A stretch of 64,000 nt of DNA. It comes from an uncultured Clostridia bacterium (GTDB lineage Bacteria > Bacillota > Clostridia > UBA1381 > UBA9506). Location of the stretch: NCBI GenBank assembly GCA_934438075.1, contig CAKSBF010000008.1:1-64000 (forward strand), given 5' to 3'. Position 1 is the stretch's first letter. Every line of letters starts with the position of its first letter. The notes beneath the pieces were generated by a model that did no database searches, was not told where the DNA came from, and worked only from the letters and a program-made list of their open reading frames with translations. A program made the translations under genes and the position numbers. Positions 44,824-54,456 of this stretch are shown here, piece after piece.

Positions 44824-47451
44824 TTATTGCAGTTTATCGCCTTTTACGGTTAATGTCATTTTTGCGCGGACATATTTCTCAGCATTTTCATGAGATAAGC
44901 TTATGGTATTTTCGCCCGGTTTAAGGAAAAGATTTCCTTTATAATTTGGGGTGTTTAATATATTGCCCAAACTGTCGGTTACCTTGCAGCTTTCTCCGTC
45001 AAAACAAAGAATTTGCTCGGCGTGCAGATCTGTGTAAAATTGTATTTCGGATGAGGCACATTTTATCTTGGGATTATGCCATACCGTTTTGCGATGCGGC
45101 ACAAGACGAATGGAGTTTAATAAAATATTACCGGAACCTTTCACGCGTATATCCACCCCGTCGATAGCGCTGTAGTCTAAATTTGGCCGATAATAATGAT
45201 AAAACTTTTGCAGCTCGGTATAAGTAGTGTATTTTAGCTCTTTGCGTGGCCAATCATTCGCCGGAAGGGTGCCGTTTTGATTTTCATAAAAAGCAAAATA
45301 CCTCCAGCCGGAGAAATTGATATGTATAAAATGTTCACCGCACCTTTGGCTGCCGGCAGTAAAATTTCGCAGTGCGATACAAACAATTGCTCCCGAATTA
45401 TCTCCGCAGCACCATACGCCCAGTCCTCGGTTGCCCTTTGAATCTATGGGCTTTTCAAAACGAAAACATTGGTTCTTTATAGGCTGGTTTTCATTCAGCT
45501 CGCAAAGGGTAACTGCGGCGGGATCACTATAACTCTCGGCAGCGCAAAGTGCCTCAATACGAAAAGAGGGAACTTGTTCCTGAAAGGGATTGCTTACTGA
45601 AAAACTATAGCCGTTTTGTTCGATAGTTCCAATTGCATATTTTGCTTTGTACAATGTGTTACCATCTAAAATGGCTGCATTTTCCGGTTCTTTCAGGTAA
45701 TTTTGCGTTACAGCTGACGGAACGCTGGTTTTTCTAAAAGAGTCATATTTTTGCAAGATATTGCAATAAACAGCAGAACAGGGTAGATTTTTCAACTGAT
45801 GAAAACCTTCCAAAAATGCAAGCGATGCGCCTGTGGCATAGGCTTTGGCACAAATATATTCCAGGTCTTCGGCAAACAGGGGTTCGTTTTGCCACAAATC
45901 TTCCTTCGGGGAGAATTTTGGGTATAAGTCAATCCAACCCAGTTCGGGCGTTACGTTCATGCGACTTGCGGTCTCAAGGTTATATTTTACATGGGCGTCA
46001 ATGTATTGTCGATGTGCGCACAAGGAAACATCAACTGCGCCATAGCGTGAGCGTGCAAACCAGCTGCTTGTGTATTGAGGGTTGTAGCAGCAGTCAAAAA
46101 TAGGATCTCTTTCCAGATATTGAAACATTTCGCGCATGAAATCAGCAGCATGATACCAAACGTAATCCTCACCATCCAGTATGAATGCGCCGTCAAGTGC
46201 ATCCAAGTAAAAAAAGTCGGCACCGCATTCATTGTAAAAGCGAGCAGTGTTGCGTGCAATTTCATAAAAAAGTTCAGAGCCGGCACGGGCGACAGGCAGA
46301 AAGAAATATTGTTTCAACTGACGCACCAAGGCACCTTTCTTGTGTGCTGATGGTGTCGTGCCGTAAGCTCCGCGTTTGCAGCTGCTGAAAACTCTGTCTT
46401 TTACCTTTGTAAAACAAATTAATTCATCATCAATCCATAAATAAGGGGAATTCACAAAAGTGTATCCTTCTTCAGGCGTCATTCCTTCGGTTGACTCACA
46501 AACGTTTATTGTCGTGTCGGAGACGGAAATGTCGTCTTTTAATGTAAATTCGCGCAGAGTATCAAGGTCTCGGTGAGGGATTGGCGTTACGTAGCTTGAT
46601 TCGGGAACCAAGAAGAAGGAATAGGTTTGCAAGCCAACTAAAAAACCTGCTTCATGGAAACGATCAATAATGTGTTTAAAATCGGACATGCCGTTAGGGT
46701 ATTTATTTTTATCAAAGTGGAAATCTCCTTGTACATAGTGTCCATAATGATGCAAGGTTATTTGCGTGATGCAGAAGCGGCGCATAGAATCTATGACATC
46801 TTCTACATTATCTTTTGTCACTGTTTCAAACAATATAGAGTAAGTACCCTGAGCTTCCTTTGCTGCCAAGTCGGCATATGGGCCTCCTTTATAGGATAGT
46901 GGCAGTTCGCCCTTTGGTATTTCTTTTATAACGCACCGCTCAATATCACGTAAAAGTTCTTTTGGCGTGCCTATAATTGCCGCCTTTGAAGGGTATGCGC
47001 TGCGTATTGTAGAGAAGAGTCCGATGTGCGGATAAGAAGATGCACGCAGCAGTTTGTTGTTGCCCGGATGCTCCTGCATATGTGTGTTGAGTGTCATGCC
47101 GACTAAACAACCGTGGTAATCCTCAGAATTATCATCAAGCAAGATGTTGACAAAGGAAATGGAAAGAAAGTTCTCGCGTGATACGGATTTTAATGTAAAG
47201 GTCAGATATTCTTCGCAGCATGTTACCAAAACCTCCGCTGTAGTACAATCGGAAAATCTAATTTCCAGAACATCGCCGCATAAGGAAACGCCCGAAGCAT
47301 TAACAACCGTATGATCGTTGTTGGTGATTACTGCACATGGACTGTTCGCAATACGGTTCTGTCCGGAAAGTGCGGACGTAAACTGTAAATTTTGTCCATT
47401 TTCATTTATTTCGTACAGCAAATACTTGGTTTTAAAACAAATTGACGACAT
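44824..47451 (-). CDS. Putative TIM-barrel glycoside hydrolase-like protein with inserted beta domain
   Basis: This 875-aa protein has no signal peptide; AAAGGAGA precedes its ATG. The middle part looks like a (beta/alpha)8 barrel: ITLHHYGHYVQGDFHFD, FHEAGFLVGLQTY, GADFFYLDALDGA (candidate catalytic Asp417/Asp420), VTPELGWIDLYP. Between early strands, about residues 295-375, lies an inserted unit of the LWIDDELICFT...CKRGAYGTTPSAHKKGA type. A similar small beta unit is common in phage tail and bacterial surface proteins. A beta-rich C-terminus (about 600-875) could bind carbohydrate. I cannot assign a CAZy family. It is the last gene of the YesN-YesM-barrel-barrel minus-strand unit, 14 bases behind the exported barrel protein. 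Confidence 0.6.
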   Translation of the reverse strand: MSSICFKTKYLLYEINENGQNLQFTSALSGQNRIANSPCAVITNNDHTVVNASGVSLCGDVLEIRFSDCTTAEVLVTCCEEYLTFTLKSVSRENFLSISFVNILLDDNSEDYHGCLVGMTLNTHMQEHPGNNKLLRASSYPHIGLFSTIRSAYPSKAAIIGTPKELLRDIERCVIKEIPKGELPLSYKGGPYADLAAKEAQGTYSILFETVTKDNVEDVIDSMRRFCITQITLHHYGHYVQGDFHFDKNKYPNGMSDFKHIIDRFHEAGFLVGLQTYSFFLVPESSYVTPIPHRDLDTLREFTLKDDISVSDTTINVCESTEGMTPEEGYTFVNSPYLWIDDELICFTKVKDRVFSSCKRGAYGTTPSAHKKGALVRQLKQYFFLPVARAGSELFYEIARNTARFYNECGADFFYLDALDGAFILDGEDYVWYHAADFMREMFQYLERDPIFDCCYNPQYTSSWFARSRYGAVDVSLCAHRQYIDAHVKYNLETASRMNVTPELGWIDLYPKFSPKEDLWQNEPLFAEDLEYICAKAYATGASLAFLEGFHQLKNLPCSAVYCNILQKYDSFRKTSVPSAVTQNYLKEPENAAILDGNTLYKAKYAIGTIEQNGYSFSVSNPFQEQVPSFRIEALCAAESYSDPAAVTLCELNENQPIKNQCFRFEKPIDSKGNRGLGVWCCGDNSGAIVCIALRNFTAGSQRCGEHFIHINFSGWRYFAFYENQNGTLPANDWPRKELKYTTYTELQKFYHYYRPNLDYSAIDGVDIRVKGSGNILLNSIRLVPHRKTVWHNPKIKCASSEIQFYTDLHAEQILCFDGESCKVTDSLGNILNTPNYKGNLFLKPGENTISLSHENAEKYVRAKMTLTVKGDKLQ

Positions 47452-47465
47452 TAGGCTAGTCTCCT

Positions 47466-49829
47466 TTAGCGTGAAATTTTAATAATCTTTTGGCTCATTG
47501 TCCGGCCATCTTGTGCGACAACGGATACGATAAAAGAATCTGCATATTTAACGCTTATTTTTCCGTTCAATGGTTTTTCTAAGCCATTGATCAGGAGCTT
47601 TGCATTATTACTGATTTTTGCGTTATAGTTAATGATAACGGAATCATCGGTGATGTTTAAAATGTTTTCGTTCCCCTCGGTAATTGCGTATACCTGATTG
47701 CAGTTATAAAATCCGAGACTTTTTAGTTCGGCATCGGATGATAAGTAGTCGGGTTGTGCAATTTCTAAAATTTTAACTTCGTGAGGAGAAAATGAAAAGG
47801 TTTCGGAGCCGTTTATTAGTGCAATATTTTCCTGTGTATCCAAATTTTTGGCCAATGTCGCTCCGTCAATTTTAATGGACGCCGATTGGACTGAAAAAGT
47901 ATTATTAACAGCAAAAATATAACTTTTTCCCTGAAATCTTCGTGTTGTTATGTTAAGCCAGTCACCGCCGCCAATGACGGTATATGCAGGGGCGGGCTCT
48001 TCGGAAAGGATAATATCCTCGTATTTTTCAACATCATTATATAAACTGCAAAGTTCTGCCCACCAGCTGTCAAAGGTTTTACCGGAAGGATCTCTCTTCA
48101 TTTCGTGATAGGCATAGCAATCTAAACCTTTTGCGCCCTCGCATATTGCCTGATATGCCATGTTGCGAAGTTCGGAGTAATTTGGTCCGCGGCTGTTTTC
48201 ACCGTACATTTCCCGCCAGTTAAAGCCCTGCAGGCATAAGTAGACAGGTCTGTTCGGAAAACTGAGGGTCATGGCTCTTACCGATTTACCTACTCGGTCA
48301 ATTTTATCAGTTTGGGGATTTCCTGAGACCGGATAAGGGTCAATTCCAATTACATCAGCCATTTTTGTAAATAGTCCGTAGTTATCAAACTGCTGATCCG
48401 TAATTCCGTATGTAGGATGGTTTAAATCCAGTTCTGAAATAATATCGTTGTTCCAGCGAATTTCTTCTCCATATAAAATGGGGTCGGGTTCGTCAAAAAG
48501 ATAATAACTTCCTAGTACGGGGTCATTTTTACGGTCATTCACCACTGCCGTCATGAGCGCGCGGATATCCCGCTGCTGCGTAAACAGACTTTTTGCCATA
48601 AGTGAATCCATTTGACGGTTACCCCACCAATATCCCATAAAGGAAAGGGTGATTGTTTTGTTGCCGTTGCGGAGCGCCTGCATAGGAATGTCTCTGGAGG
48701 GATCGCTGTCTATATACCACCATCCCATACCGTTATGCATAATATTATCAATAGAGGCCTGTGCCAGGACATTATTTGTAACCTCGGAATAATCCTTTTC
48801 AGAATGATATATCTGCTTTATAAATGTCTTTTCGCTGTTTTTTACAGTATATCCGTTTTCATCAATATAAAAGTTGGGTTTGTCTTCCGCGCCGACTTTT
48901 CTTATCGTGTGCTCCTTTTTGGAAATCAGGCTGTTTGTACTTTTATCGTATAGAAGAGCTTGCAGATAATATTTGCCCTGCGGCATTTGGTTTAATGAAA
49001 AAACAACATTAATTTTGCTTTGCAGTTCATTAATTCTGCTCTCTTTAATTACCTCATTGTCAGAATTTAAAAGCAGAACTTCAAGACGCATGTTTGAAGC
49101 TTGATAGAAGCCGCTTGTTTCTTTTATCAGCAAATCAAGGTCTACGGTTGCGTTTGTATCGCCGTAAATCAGTCCCTTATATGCGGGCCGGCGCAGAACC
49201 GTTTCGAGGGGGTCTAGGGCAATGTGATAAAATTTAAAATCATCAAAGAAAAAAACACCTGTAACGCTCTTATCTAAATGTGCATAAAGAGCTATCCTAT
49301 CTGTGTTTTGAGGTAGTTTGAGAATCTGAAACATTTCATACCAGCCATCATCGTCAGCTTCGCCGCGGCCTACTAAGCTGCCGCTTTCGGCTAAATTTTT
49401 TCCGTCTTTATCATATGCGGAAATAAGGTTTCTTGCATCTCCCGTACACGATGAATTTTTCTTAATTTTACACGTAAAGGCATAGTATTCGCCTGCGTTT
49501 AAATTGCTGCATGGCAGAAAAAGTGCAGTTTGTGCAATGCTGTCGGTGTCGGTTTTTTCAATCTTTAGAGAATTGTCCTCAAAGCTGCAGTTACCTGTTT
49601 CCCAATGGCGGATAGTATTATTGATCATGTTGTTATTGAAGCTTTCCGTAAAAAGCAGCTCCTTTGTCGCGTTGGCAATCGAAAAGGGGGCGGGCATGTT
49701 TTCATCAATTCTGTCCTCTGGAATATTAGCGTAGGGATAGGAATACCTTGGGATATCGGCTGCAATTGCAGTCGGCAAAGAATGACAGAGCATAAGTACC
49801 ATAAAAGCCATGGCAAAAATTTTTTTCAT
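47466..49829 (-). CDS. Exported TIM-barrel glycosidase-like protein with CBM-like front
   Basis: This 787-aa protein has a signal peptide (MKKIFAMAFMVLMLCHSLPTAIA). A jelly-roll CBM-like unit (about residues 55-210; LLFTESFNNN...FFFDDFKFY) comes first, then a beta linker. A clan GH-A-like barrel follows (about 325-650) with SYYLFDEPDPILYGEE, where Glu447 is the likely acid/base, DVIGIDPYPVSG and PVYLCLQGFNW. The C-terminal all-beta units end VVAQDGRTMSQKIIKIS. It is a clear paralogue of the SLH-anchored protein at 56140-59193 over barrel and C-terminus. It carries no anchor, so it is probably secreted or loosely bound. The family number is not assignable from sequence alone. Confidence 0.72.
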   Translation of the reverse strand: MKKIFAMAFMVLMLCHSLPTAIAADIPRYSYPYANIPEDRIDENMPAPFSIANATKELLFTESFNNNMINNTIRHWETGNCSFEDNSLKIEKTDTDSIAQTALFLPCSNLNAGEYYAFTCKIKKNSSCTGDARNLISAYDKDGKNLAESGSLVGRGEADDDGWYEMFQILKLPQNTDRIALYAHLDKSVTGVFFFDDFKFYHIALDPLETVLRRPAYKGLIYGDTNATVDLDLLIKETSGFYQASNMRLEVLLLNSDNEVIKESRINELQSKINVVFSLNQMPQGKYYLQALLYDKSTNSLISKKEHTIRKVGAEDKPNFYIDENGYTVKNSEKTFIKQIYHSEKDYSEVTNNVLAQASIDNIMHNGMGWWYIDSDPSRDIPMQALRNGNKTITLSFMGYWWGNRQMDSLMAKSLFTQQRDIRALMTAVVNDRKNDPVLGSYYLFDEPDPILYGEEIRWNNDIISELDLNHPTYGITDQQFDNYGLFTKMADVIGIDPYPVSGNPQTDKIDRVGKSVRAMTLSFPNRPVYLCLQGFNWREMYGENSRGPNYSELRNMAYQAICEGAKGLDCYAYHEMKRDPSGKTFDSWWAELCSLYNDVEKYEDIILSEEPAPAYTVIGGGDWLNITTRRFQGKSYIFAVNNTFSVQSASIKIDGATLAKNLDTQENIALINGSETFSFSPHEVKILEIAQPDYLSSDAELKSLGFYNCNQVYAITEGNENILNITDDSVIINYNAKISNNAKLLINGLEKPLNGKISVKYADSFIVSVVAQDGRTMSQKIIKISR

Positions 49830-49888
49830 AAATCATTCTCCTTTTATTAATTATTTTATTTTACGCGAAAGAGAGGGCCTGGGCATGT

Positions 49889-51613
49889 TTAAAAACGGGA
49901 TTCATTTATTTTTTTATTAAAAATGACGGTTACTTTTGTTCCGCTGCCGGGCACAGAGTTGATTTTTATTCCGCAGGTTTCATCATAAAACAATTTCAGA
50001 CGCATATGTACATTTAAAAGCCCGATATGTTCGGATGACTGAATCATAATCTCAGCAGTATTTGACATTTTGTTTTCCATTTGTTTTAAGATATCATCGG
50101 CGATTCCTTTTCCGTTATCGGCAATCTCAATGATTGCTTTTTCGTCATCGGGAATAGAGGTGATGGTGACCAATCCGTTTTCGTTTAGAGGAAAAGCATG
50201 TTTTAAAACGTTTTCCAATATGGGCTGATAAATCATTTTCAGGCACTTAATATGATAAATATTTTCATCAATATCGCACTTTAAAGTGATCGGATTTTGG
50301 CGGCGCATATTTACAATATTAAAATATTCTATGGCATGATCAATATCCTGTTTGATGGTTGATACATTTAAATTATTGGAAAAATAGCGGAAAATTTTTG
50401 AAAGGGATGCGGTAATGCCAACAATCTCTGTCGCGTTGCATTTAACGGCCATATTCTGTATACAGGACATAGAGTTATAGAGAAAATGCGGCGAAATCTG
50501 GCCGTATAAATAACAGATTTGGGTTTCTTTCTGCAGAAGTTGTGCTTTATATAGGTTATCAACCGCTATTATTTTTTCTTTGTTTAGTTTATTGATTTTT
50601 TTAAGTATATGGTTTACTACAGCAACAATTTCGCTTAATTCATCATCATATTCATATTTAACGCAATAGTCCTCGTCGCTGGTGAGAATTTTACCGATTG
50701 CATCTTTTATCAGCAAAATACGTTTGACGATTGTGCCGTTGAGCAGGCGAATCATTAAAATAAGCATGATAATGTTAAACAAAATCATCAAAATTAAAAA
50801 TAAATTTGAGATACCTGAAAGGCTTGCCGTAGTTACATTTGGCATAAACACGATGGCATTCCAATCCGTATTGGGGATAGGGAAACTTTTGGTCATATTA
50901 CTCTTTTTTATATCATCGCTTAACGGGGTTCCGTGTTCTTCCGGGTTAAATGAATAAAGAATTTTATCGCTGTTGTCGGTGATAATAGTGTTTATTTTGT
51001 CCGTATCAATAAACGGATATGGAGAGTAGCCGATAATATTCATTTCATAAATACAAATGATATAATTTCCCGGATGTTCAGCGGTTAAGTCACTCGCATT
51101 TAATGAATAGACCGGAAGAATATAGGAAAAGTATGTATGCCCTTGTGACACAAAAGAAGGCGCAATCAATTCATGTGGCTGAGAGGTTGTGGTATATTCC
51201 TGTATTAAGCGGATGATGTCATTATATAGATAAACGGATTCGCTGGAAACAAATAAATTGTGTTCTTTTACGACGTTCAGTGAACAGATATTATGATTTC
51301 TTACACGATAGTCATTTACAACTTCATAAATTTTTTTTAGATTTTTAACCGTTTCGGAGGCGGTATACTCATACAGGCTTTCTTGTATCAGCGAGTGGCA
51401 CGAGAGCAGCGAAGCTATTTCAGCTACATCTTCATTGAGATTTTCAATTTGCTGCGCCGAGTCCTTGGCAACCTCGTAAAAGATGGAGGTAACAATTTCT
51501 TTGTTCTTATTTTGGAGCGTAAAATATAAAAAGATTTGAAGAATAATGACAACTGTTAAAATAATGGTTATTACAAAAATAACTTGCGATTTAATTTTCA
51601 TTTTTTTGAGCAT
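49889..51613 (-). CDS. YesM/LytS-type sensor histidine kinase
   Basis: This 574-aa protein is read from the ATG complementary to 51611-51613. A weak GGGG-type RBS inside the preceding gene suggests translational coupling. Two membrane helices (about residues 9-30 and 275-297) flank an extracellular Cache-like sensor. The His_kinase domain carries QISPHFLYNSM with His376, followed by HATPase motifs NVLKHAF, IADNGKGI and GSGTKVTV. Partner of the overlapping YesN-type regulator. Kinases of this group usually sense extracellular sugars or the loaded binding protein and switch on the adjacent importer. Confidence 0.9.
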   Translation of the reverse strand: MLKKMKIKSQVIFVITIILTVVIILQIFLYFTLQNKNKEIVTSIFYEVAKDSAQQIENLNEDVAEIASLLSCHSLIQESLYEYTASETVKNLKKIYEVVNDYRVRNHNICSLNVVKEHNLFVSSESVYLYNDIIRLIQEYTTTSQPHELIAPSFVSQGHTYFSYILPVYSLNASDLTAEHPGNYIICIYEMNIIGYSPYPFIDTDKINTIITDNSDKILYSFNPEEHGTPLSDDIKKSNMTKSFPIPNTDWNAIVFMPNVTTASLSGISNLFLILMILFNIIMLILMIRLLNGTIVKRILLIKDAIGKILTSDEDYCVKYEYDDELSEIVAVVNHILKKINKLNKEKIIAVDNLYKAQLLQKETQICYLYGQISPHFLYNSMSCIQNMAVKCNATEIVGITASLSKIFRYFSNNLNVSTIKQDIDHAIEYFNIVNMRRQNPITLKCDIDENIYHIKCLKMIYQPILENVLKHAFPLNENGLVTITSIPDDEKAIIEIADNGKGIADDILKQMENKMSNTAEIMIQSSEHIGLLNVHMRLKLFYDETCGIKINSVPGSGTKVTVIFNKKINESRF

Positions 51614-52364
51614 AATCAAGCACCCCGCCTTGTTTTCTATACTTTAAAGGTGTAATACCAACCATTTTCTTAAATACTCTGTTAAAATAGTAATAATCGC
51701 CGATTCCAACATTTTCTGCGATTTTAGTTAAGGTTTCCGACGTAGTCAGTAAGAGCTCCTGTGCTTTTTCAATGCGTATTTTTGTCAGATATTCAACAAA
51801 GGTCTTATCTGTATTGTTTTTAAATACATTAAAAAAGGTTCTCGGACTTATAAAGAAGTGGTTGCATATATCCTGGACATGCAGTTTTGTTTGGTAATTC
51901 TCCTTGACATAGAGGTTTATTTTTGTCCATAGCTCGTTGGAAACGGCGGGATTATATTCTGCCGGAGCAGAACTCGTATTGTCATAGCGCTGTTCAAGAG
52001 CTTTTTTCAGACGTTGTGTTACAATGTCAACGTCAGAGGGGTCTAAAGGTTTTAACATATAATAGAGAACCCCCAGATTTGCGGCGGTATGAGCATATTT
52101 AAAATTGTCATGTCCGCTTATGATTACAAATAAAGCGTCGAAATTTCTTTCTCTGCATTTTGTGATGATATCAAGCCCGGATACATCATGGATTTCAATG
52201 TCGATAAAAATAACGTGAGGCTTTTCGGATAAAATTCGTTCCATTAATCCGTTGGGAACATTTATTATCTCTACTTTATCAATATCTAATTCTTTCCAAT
52301 GAAAAAGCATATAAACAGCTTCAGCAGCATATTTGTTGTCGTCTATAATAAATGCCTTGAACAA
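51591..52364 (-). CDS. YesN-type response regulator with AraC DNA-binding domain
   Basis: This 257-aa protein starts at TTG complementary to 52362-52364, 9 bases after GGAGAGG. A longer frame from 52403 ignores this RBS. The receiver (about 3-120) has D8-D9, phospho-acceptor D55 in VIFIDIEIHD and Lys in YMLKPLD. The AraC-type double helix-turn-helix (about 155-245) shows VQDICNHFFISPRTFFNVFK and LTKIAENVGIGDYYYFNRVFK, ending GITPLKYR. Its 3' end overlaps the kinase start. The likely target is the divergent importer operon from 52566 and its own operon. It is shorter than many YesN proteins (about 350-530 aa), as the central linker is minimal. Confidence 0.9.
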   Translation of the reverse strand: MFKAFIIDDNKYAAEAVYMLFHWKELDIDKVEIINVPNGLMERILSEKPHVIFIDIEIHDVSGLDIITKCRERNFDALFVIISGHDNFKYAHTAANLGVLYYMLKPLDPSDVDIVTQRLKKALEQRYDNTSSAPAEYNPAVSNELWTKINLYVKENYQTKLHVQDICNHFFISPRTFFNVFKNNTDKTFVEYLTKIRIEKAQELLLTTSETLTKIAENVGIGDYYYFNRVFKKMVGITPLKYRKQGGVLDYAQKNEN

Positions 52365-52423
52365 AATAAATCGCCTCTCCTTTGTTAAGAATGTGAAGCA
52401 CATCTAATCTTTAACCCATTGTA

Positions 52424-52454
52424 ATTATAACATAAAAAAGCGTGAATTGTACAA
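52424..52454 (-). promoter_or_regulatory. Possible promoter of the YesN-YesM operon
   Basis: On the minus strand TATAAT (complement of 52424-52429) has TTGTAC (complement of 52449-52454) 19 bases upstream, a wide spacing. The region 52365-52565 separates the divergent regulator and importer units; no clear plus-strand promoter or repeat was recognised. Confidence 0.4.
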
Positions 52455-52565
52455 GATTATTTTATATATTTGCACAAAAATACAAAAAACTGGCGTAATT
52501 TTATATTTTATCAGCTTACATATTTTGTTAAAATTGAGATGAAAAAGAAAATGAGGTGTTATATT

Positions 52566-53519
52566 ATGAAATTAATATCAACGGTCAAAAAAGAAAAGAC
52601 GGTGAGTTTACACCGAAAAAGATGGAACGATATTGTGAGGCATCGTTATTTATACCTGCTTATGCTTCCGTCTCTGATTTATCTTGTTATGATTGACTAT
52701 AGGGCTATGTACGGACTGCTGTTGGCTTTTAAGGATTTTAATATGGGGTTGGGTATTTTTGCAAGTCCGTGGGTTGGCTTAAAACATTTTAGAAATATGT
52801 TCAATGATTCTTATTTTCTCCATGTCTTAAAAAATACTGTGTATATTAGCTTCGGAAGAATTATCTTCACTTTCCCTGCGGCAGTTATACTGGCCCTTTG
52901 CTTTAATGAATTAAAGGGAAAATACACAAAGAAAACATTGCAGACAATATATACTTTTCCTCATTTTTTATCTTGGGTTATAGTATCCGGTGTTGTTTTA
53001 AATCTTTTGGACTACGCGGGTCCGGTGAATGCAATTATAAATTTCTTTGGCGGCGAACGAACCGTTTTTTTGGGAAATAAAAAAATGATAATCCCTATTT
53101 TATACATAACGGACATTTGGAAAGAGGCAGGCTGGAGCAGTATTATTTATTCAGCTGCCATAACCGGGATTAATCATGAGCTTTATGAAGCGGCAGACCT
53201 AGACGGAGGCACCCGTTTGCAGAAAATATGGCATATTACTTTGCCGTGTATCAGAGGTACGATACTGGTAATGCTGACGCTTAGTGTTGGTTCAATCTTA
53301 AACGGCGGCTTTGATCAGATTTTTAATATGACAAATTCGGTTGTACAGAAAACAGTGGATATTTTAGATACTTATATTTACAGAATTACTTTCCAGCAGG
53401 CACCTGACTATTCTTACAGTACGGCCGTGGGTATGTTTAAATCGGTTATTGGTTTTGCAATGGTTGTTATTGTTAATAAGATATCTAAAAAGCTTGAAGG
53501 CACCGGTATATTGGAATAG
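52566..53519 (+). CDS. Sugar ABC-transporter permease, LplB type (second importer)
   Basis: This 317-aa protein starts at ATG 52566, 9 bases after GAGG. An upstream frame from 52470 has no RBS. It has about six membrane segments; LYLLMLPSLIYLVMIDYRAMYG and FASPWVGLKHFRNMF match the LplB-type permease at 26471, including identical length. The coupling motif is LYEAADLDGGTRLQKIWHITLP. It leads the second importer operon, with the partner permease 14 bases downstream. Confidence 0.92.
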   Translation: MKLISTVKKEKTVSLHRKRWNDIVRHRYLYLLMLPSLIYLVMIDYRAMYGLLLAFKDFNMGLGIFASPWVGLKHFRNMFNDSYFLHVLKNTVYISFGRIIFTFPAAVILALCFNELKGKYTKKTLQTIYTFPHFLSWVIVSGVVLNLLDYAGPVNAIINFFGGERTVFLGNKKMIIPILYITDIWKEAGWSSIIYSAAITGINHELYEAADLDGGTRLQKIWHITLPCIRGTILVMLTLSVGSILNGGFDQIFNMTNSVVQKTVDILDTYIYRITFQQAPDYSYSTAVGMFKSVIGFAMVVIVNKISKKLEGTGILE

Positions 53520-53533
53520 GAGGCGCAGAAAAA

Positions 53534-54409
53534 ATGTTAAACAGAAAGATTACAACAGGAGATATTATACTTGCTGTGCTAATGATATTGTGGGGAATTA
53601 TCATCGCTTATCCTTTTTATAATTCCGTATTGGTATCGTTTATGTCTGAGGCAGAATACATGCGCCATCCTTTTGCGCTGTTTGTTTCTAAACCAACCAT
53701 CACGGCATATGAAGAGATATTCGGAGATTCAAAATTTTTTAACGGTTATCGTTCAACTTTGATTATTCTTGCAATAAAGCTGCCGATTTCGGTAGCGATT
53801 ACGGCTGCTATGGGATATGCTCTTTCGAGAAAACGCTTTCCATTCAGCAAATTGATTAATAATATGACGGTGTTTACCATGTATTTTGGCGGCGGTGTAA
53901 TACCGATGTATTTGTTAATGAAACAATATGGACTGCTTGGAAAATATGCAAGTGTTATTATTGTGGGTATTTTTGGCGTATACAACATGATTTTAATTAA
54001 AAACTTTTTTTATACCATACCTGACAGCCTGGAGGAGTCGGCGAAAATAGACGGGGCAAATGATTTACAGATTTTTATACGAATTTATGCGCCGATAGCG
54101 AAGCCCATTCTTGCAACCGTATCTCTGTTTGTAGCAGTAGGAATATGGAATGAATGGTATAACGCAATGATATATCTTACTGATTCAAGTAAATGGCCGC
54201 TGCAGCTTGTTTTAAGAGATATTATTAATACGGCAACATCAAACATAAAAGAGGACATGCAGGGAGAAGAGCTAATACAAAAGGAAACCTTTGCCTTAAA
54301 CGTTCAGATGGCGGCGATTGTTGTTACAATGCTTCCTATTATGCTTGTATACCCGTTCTTGCAAAAATATTTTATGAGCGGAATTACAATCGGCGCGGTA
54401 AAGGGATAA
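53534..54409 (+). CDS. Sugar ABC-transporter permease, YtcP type (second importer)
   Basis: This 291-aa protein has GGAGG ahead of ATG 53534. It has six membrane segments, the family signature TMYFGGGVIPMYLLMKQYGLLG, the coupling motif LEESAKIDGANDLQIFIRIYAP and a C-terminal KYFMSGITIGAVKG. It pairs with the preceding permease. Confidence 0.92.
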   Translation: MLNRKITTGDIILAVLMILWGIIIAYPFYNSVLVSFMSEAEYMRHPFALFVSKPTITAYEEIFGDSKFFNGYRSTLIILAIKLPISVAITAAMGYALSRKRFPFSKLINNMTVFTMYFGGGVIPMYLLMKQYGLLGKYASVIIVGIFGVYNMILIKNFFYTIPDSLEESAKIDGANDLQIFIRIYAPIAKPILATVSLFVAVGIWNEWYNAMIYLTDSSKWPLQLVLRDIINTATSNIKEDMQGEELIQKETFALNVQMAAIVVTMLPIMLVYPFLQKYFMSGITIGAVKG

Positions 54410-54456
54410 GTAATGTGTTATTTATTTTAAAACTATAAAAAAACGGAGGTATCATT

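Noticed and set aside
44824..47451. Assignment as alpha-galactosidase or another named GH family
   Set aside because: The barrel-like motifs are not specific enough; I could not match a family signature.
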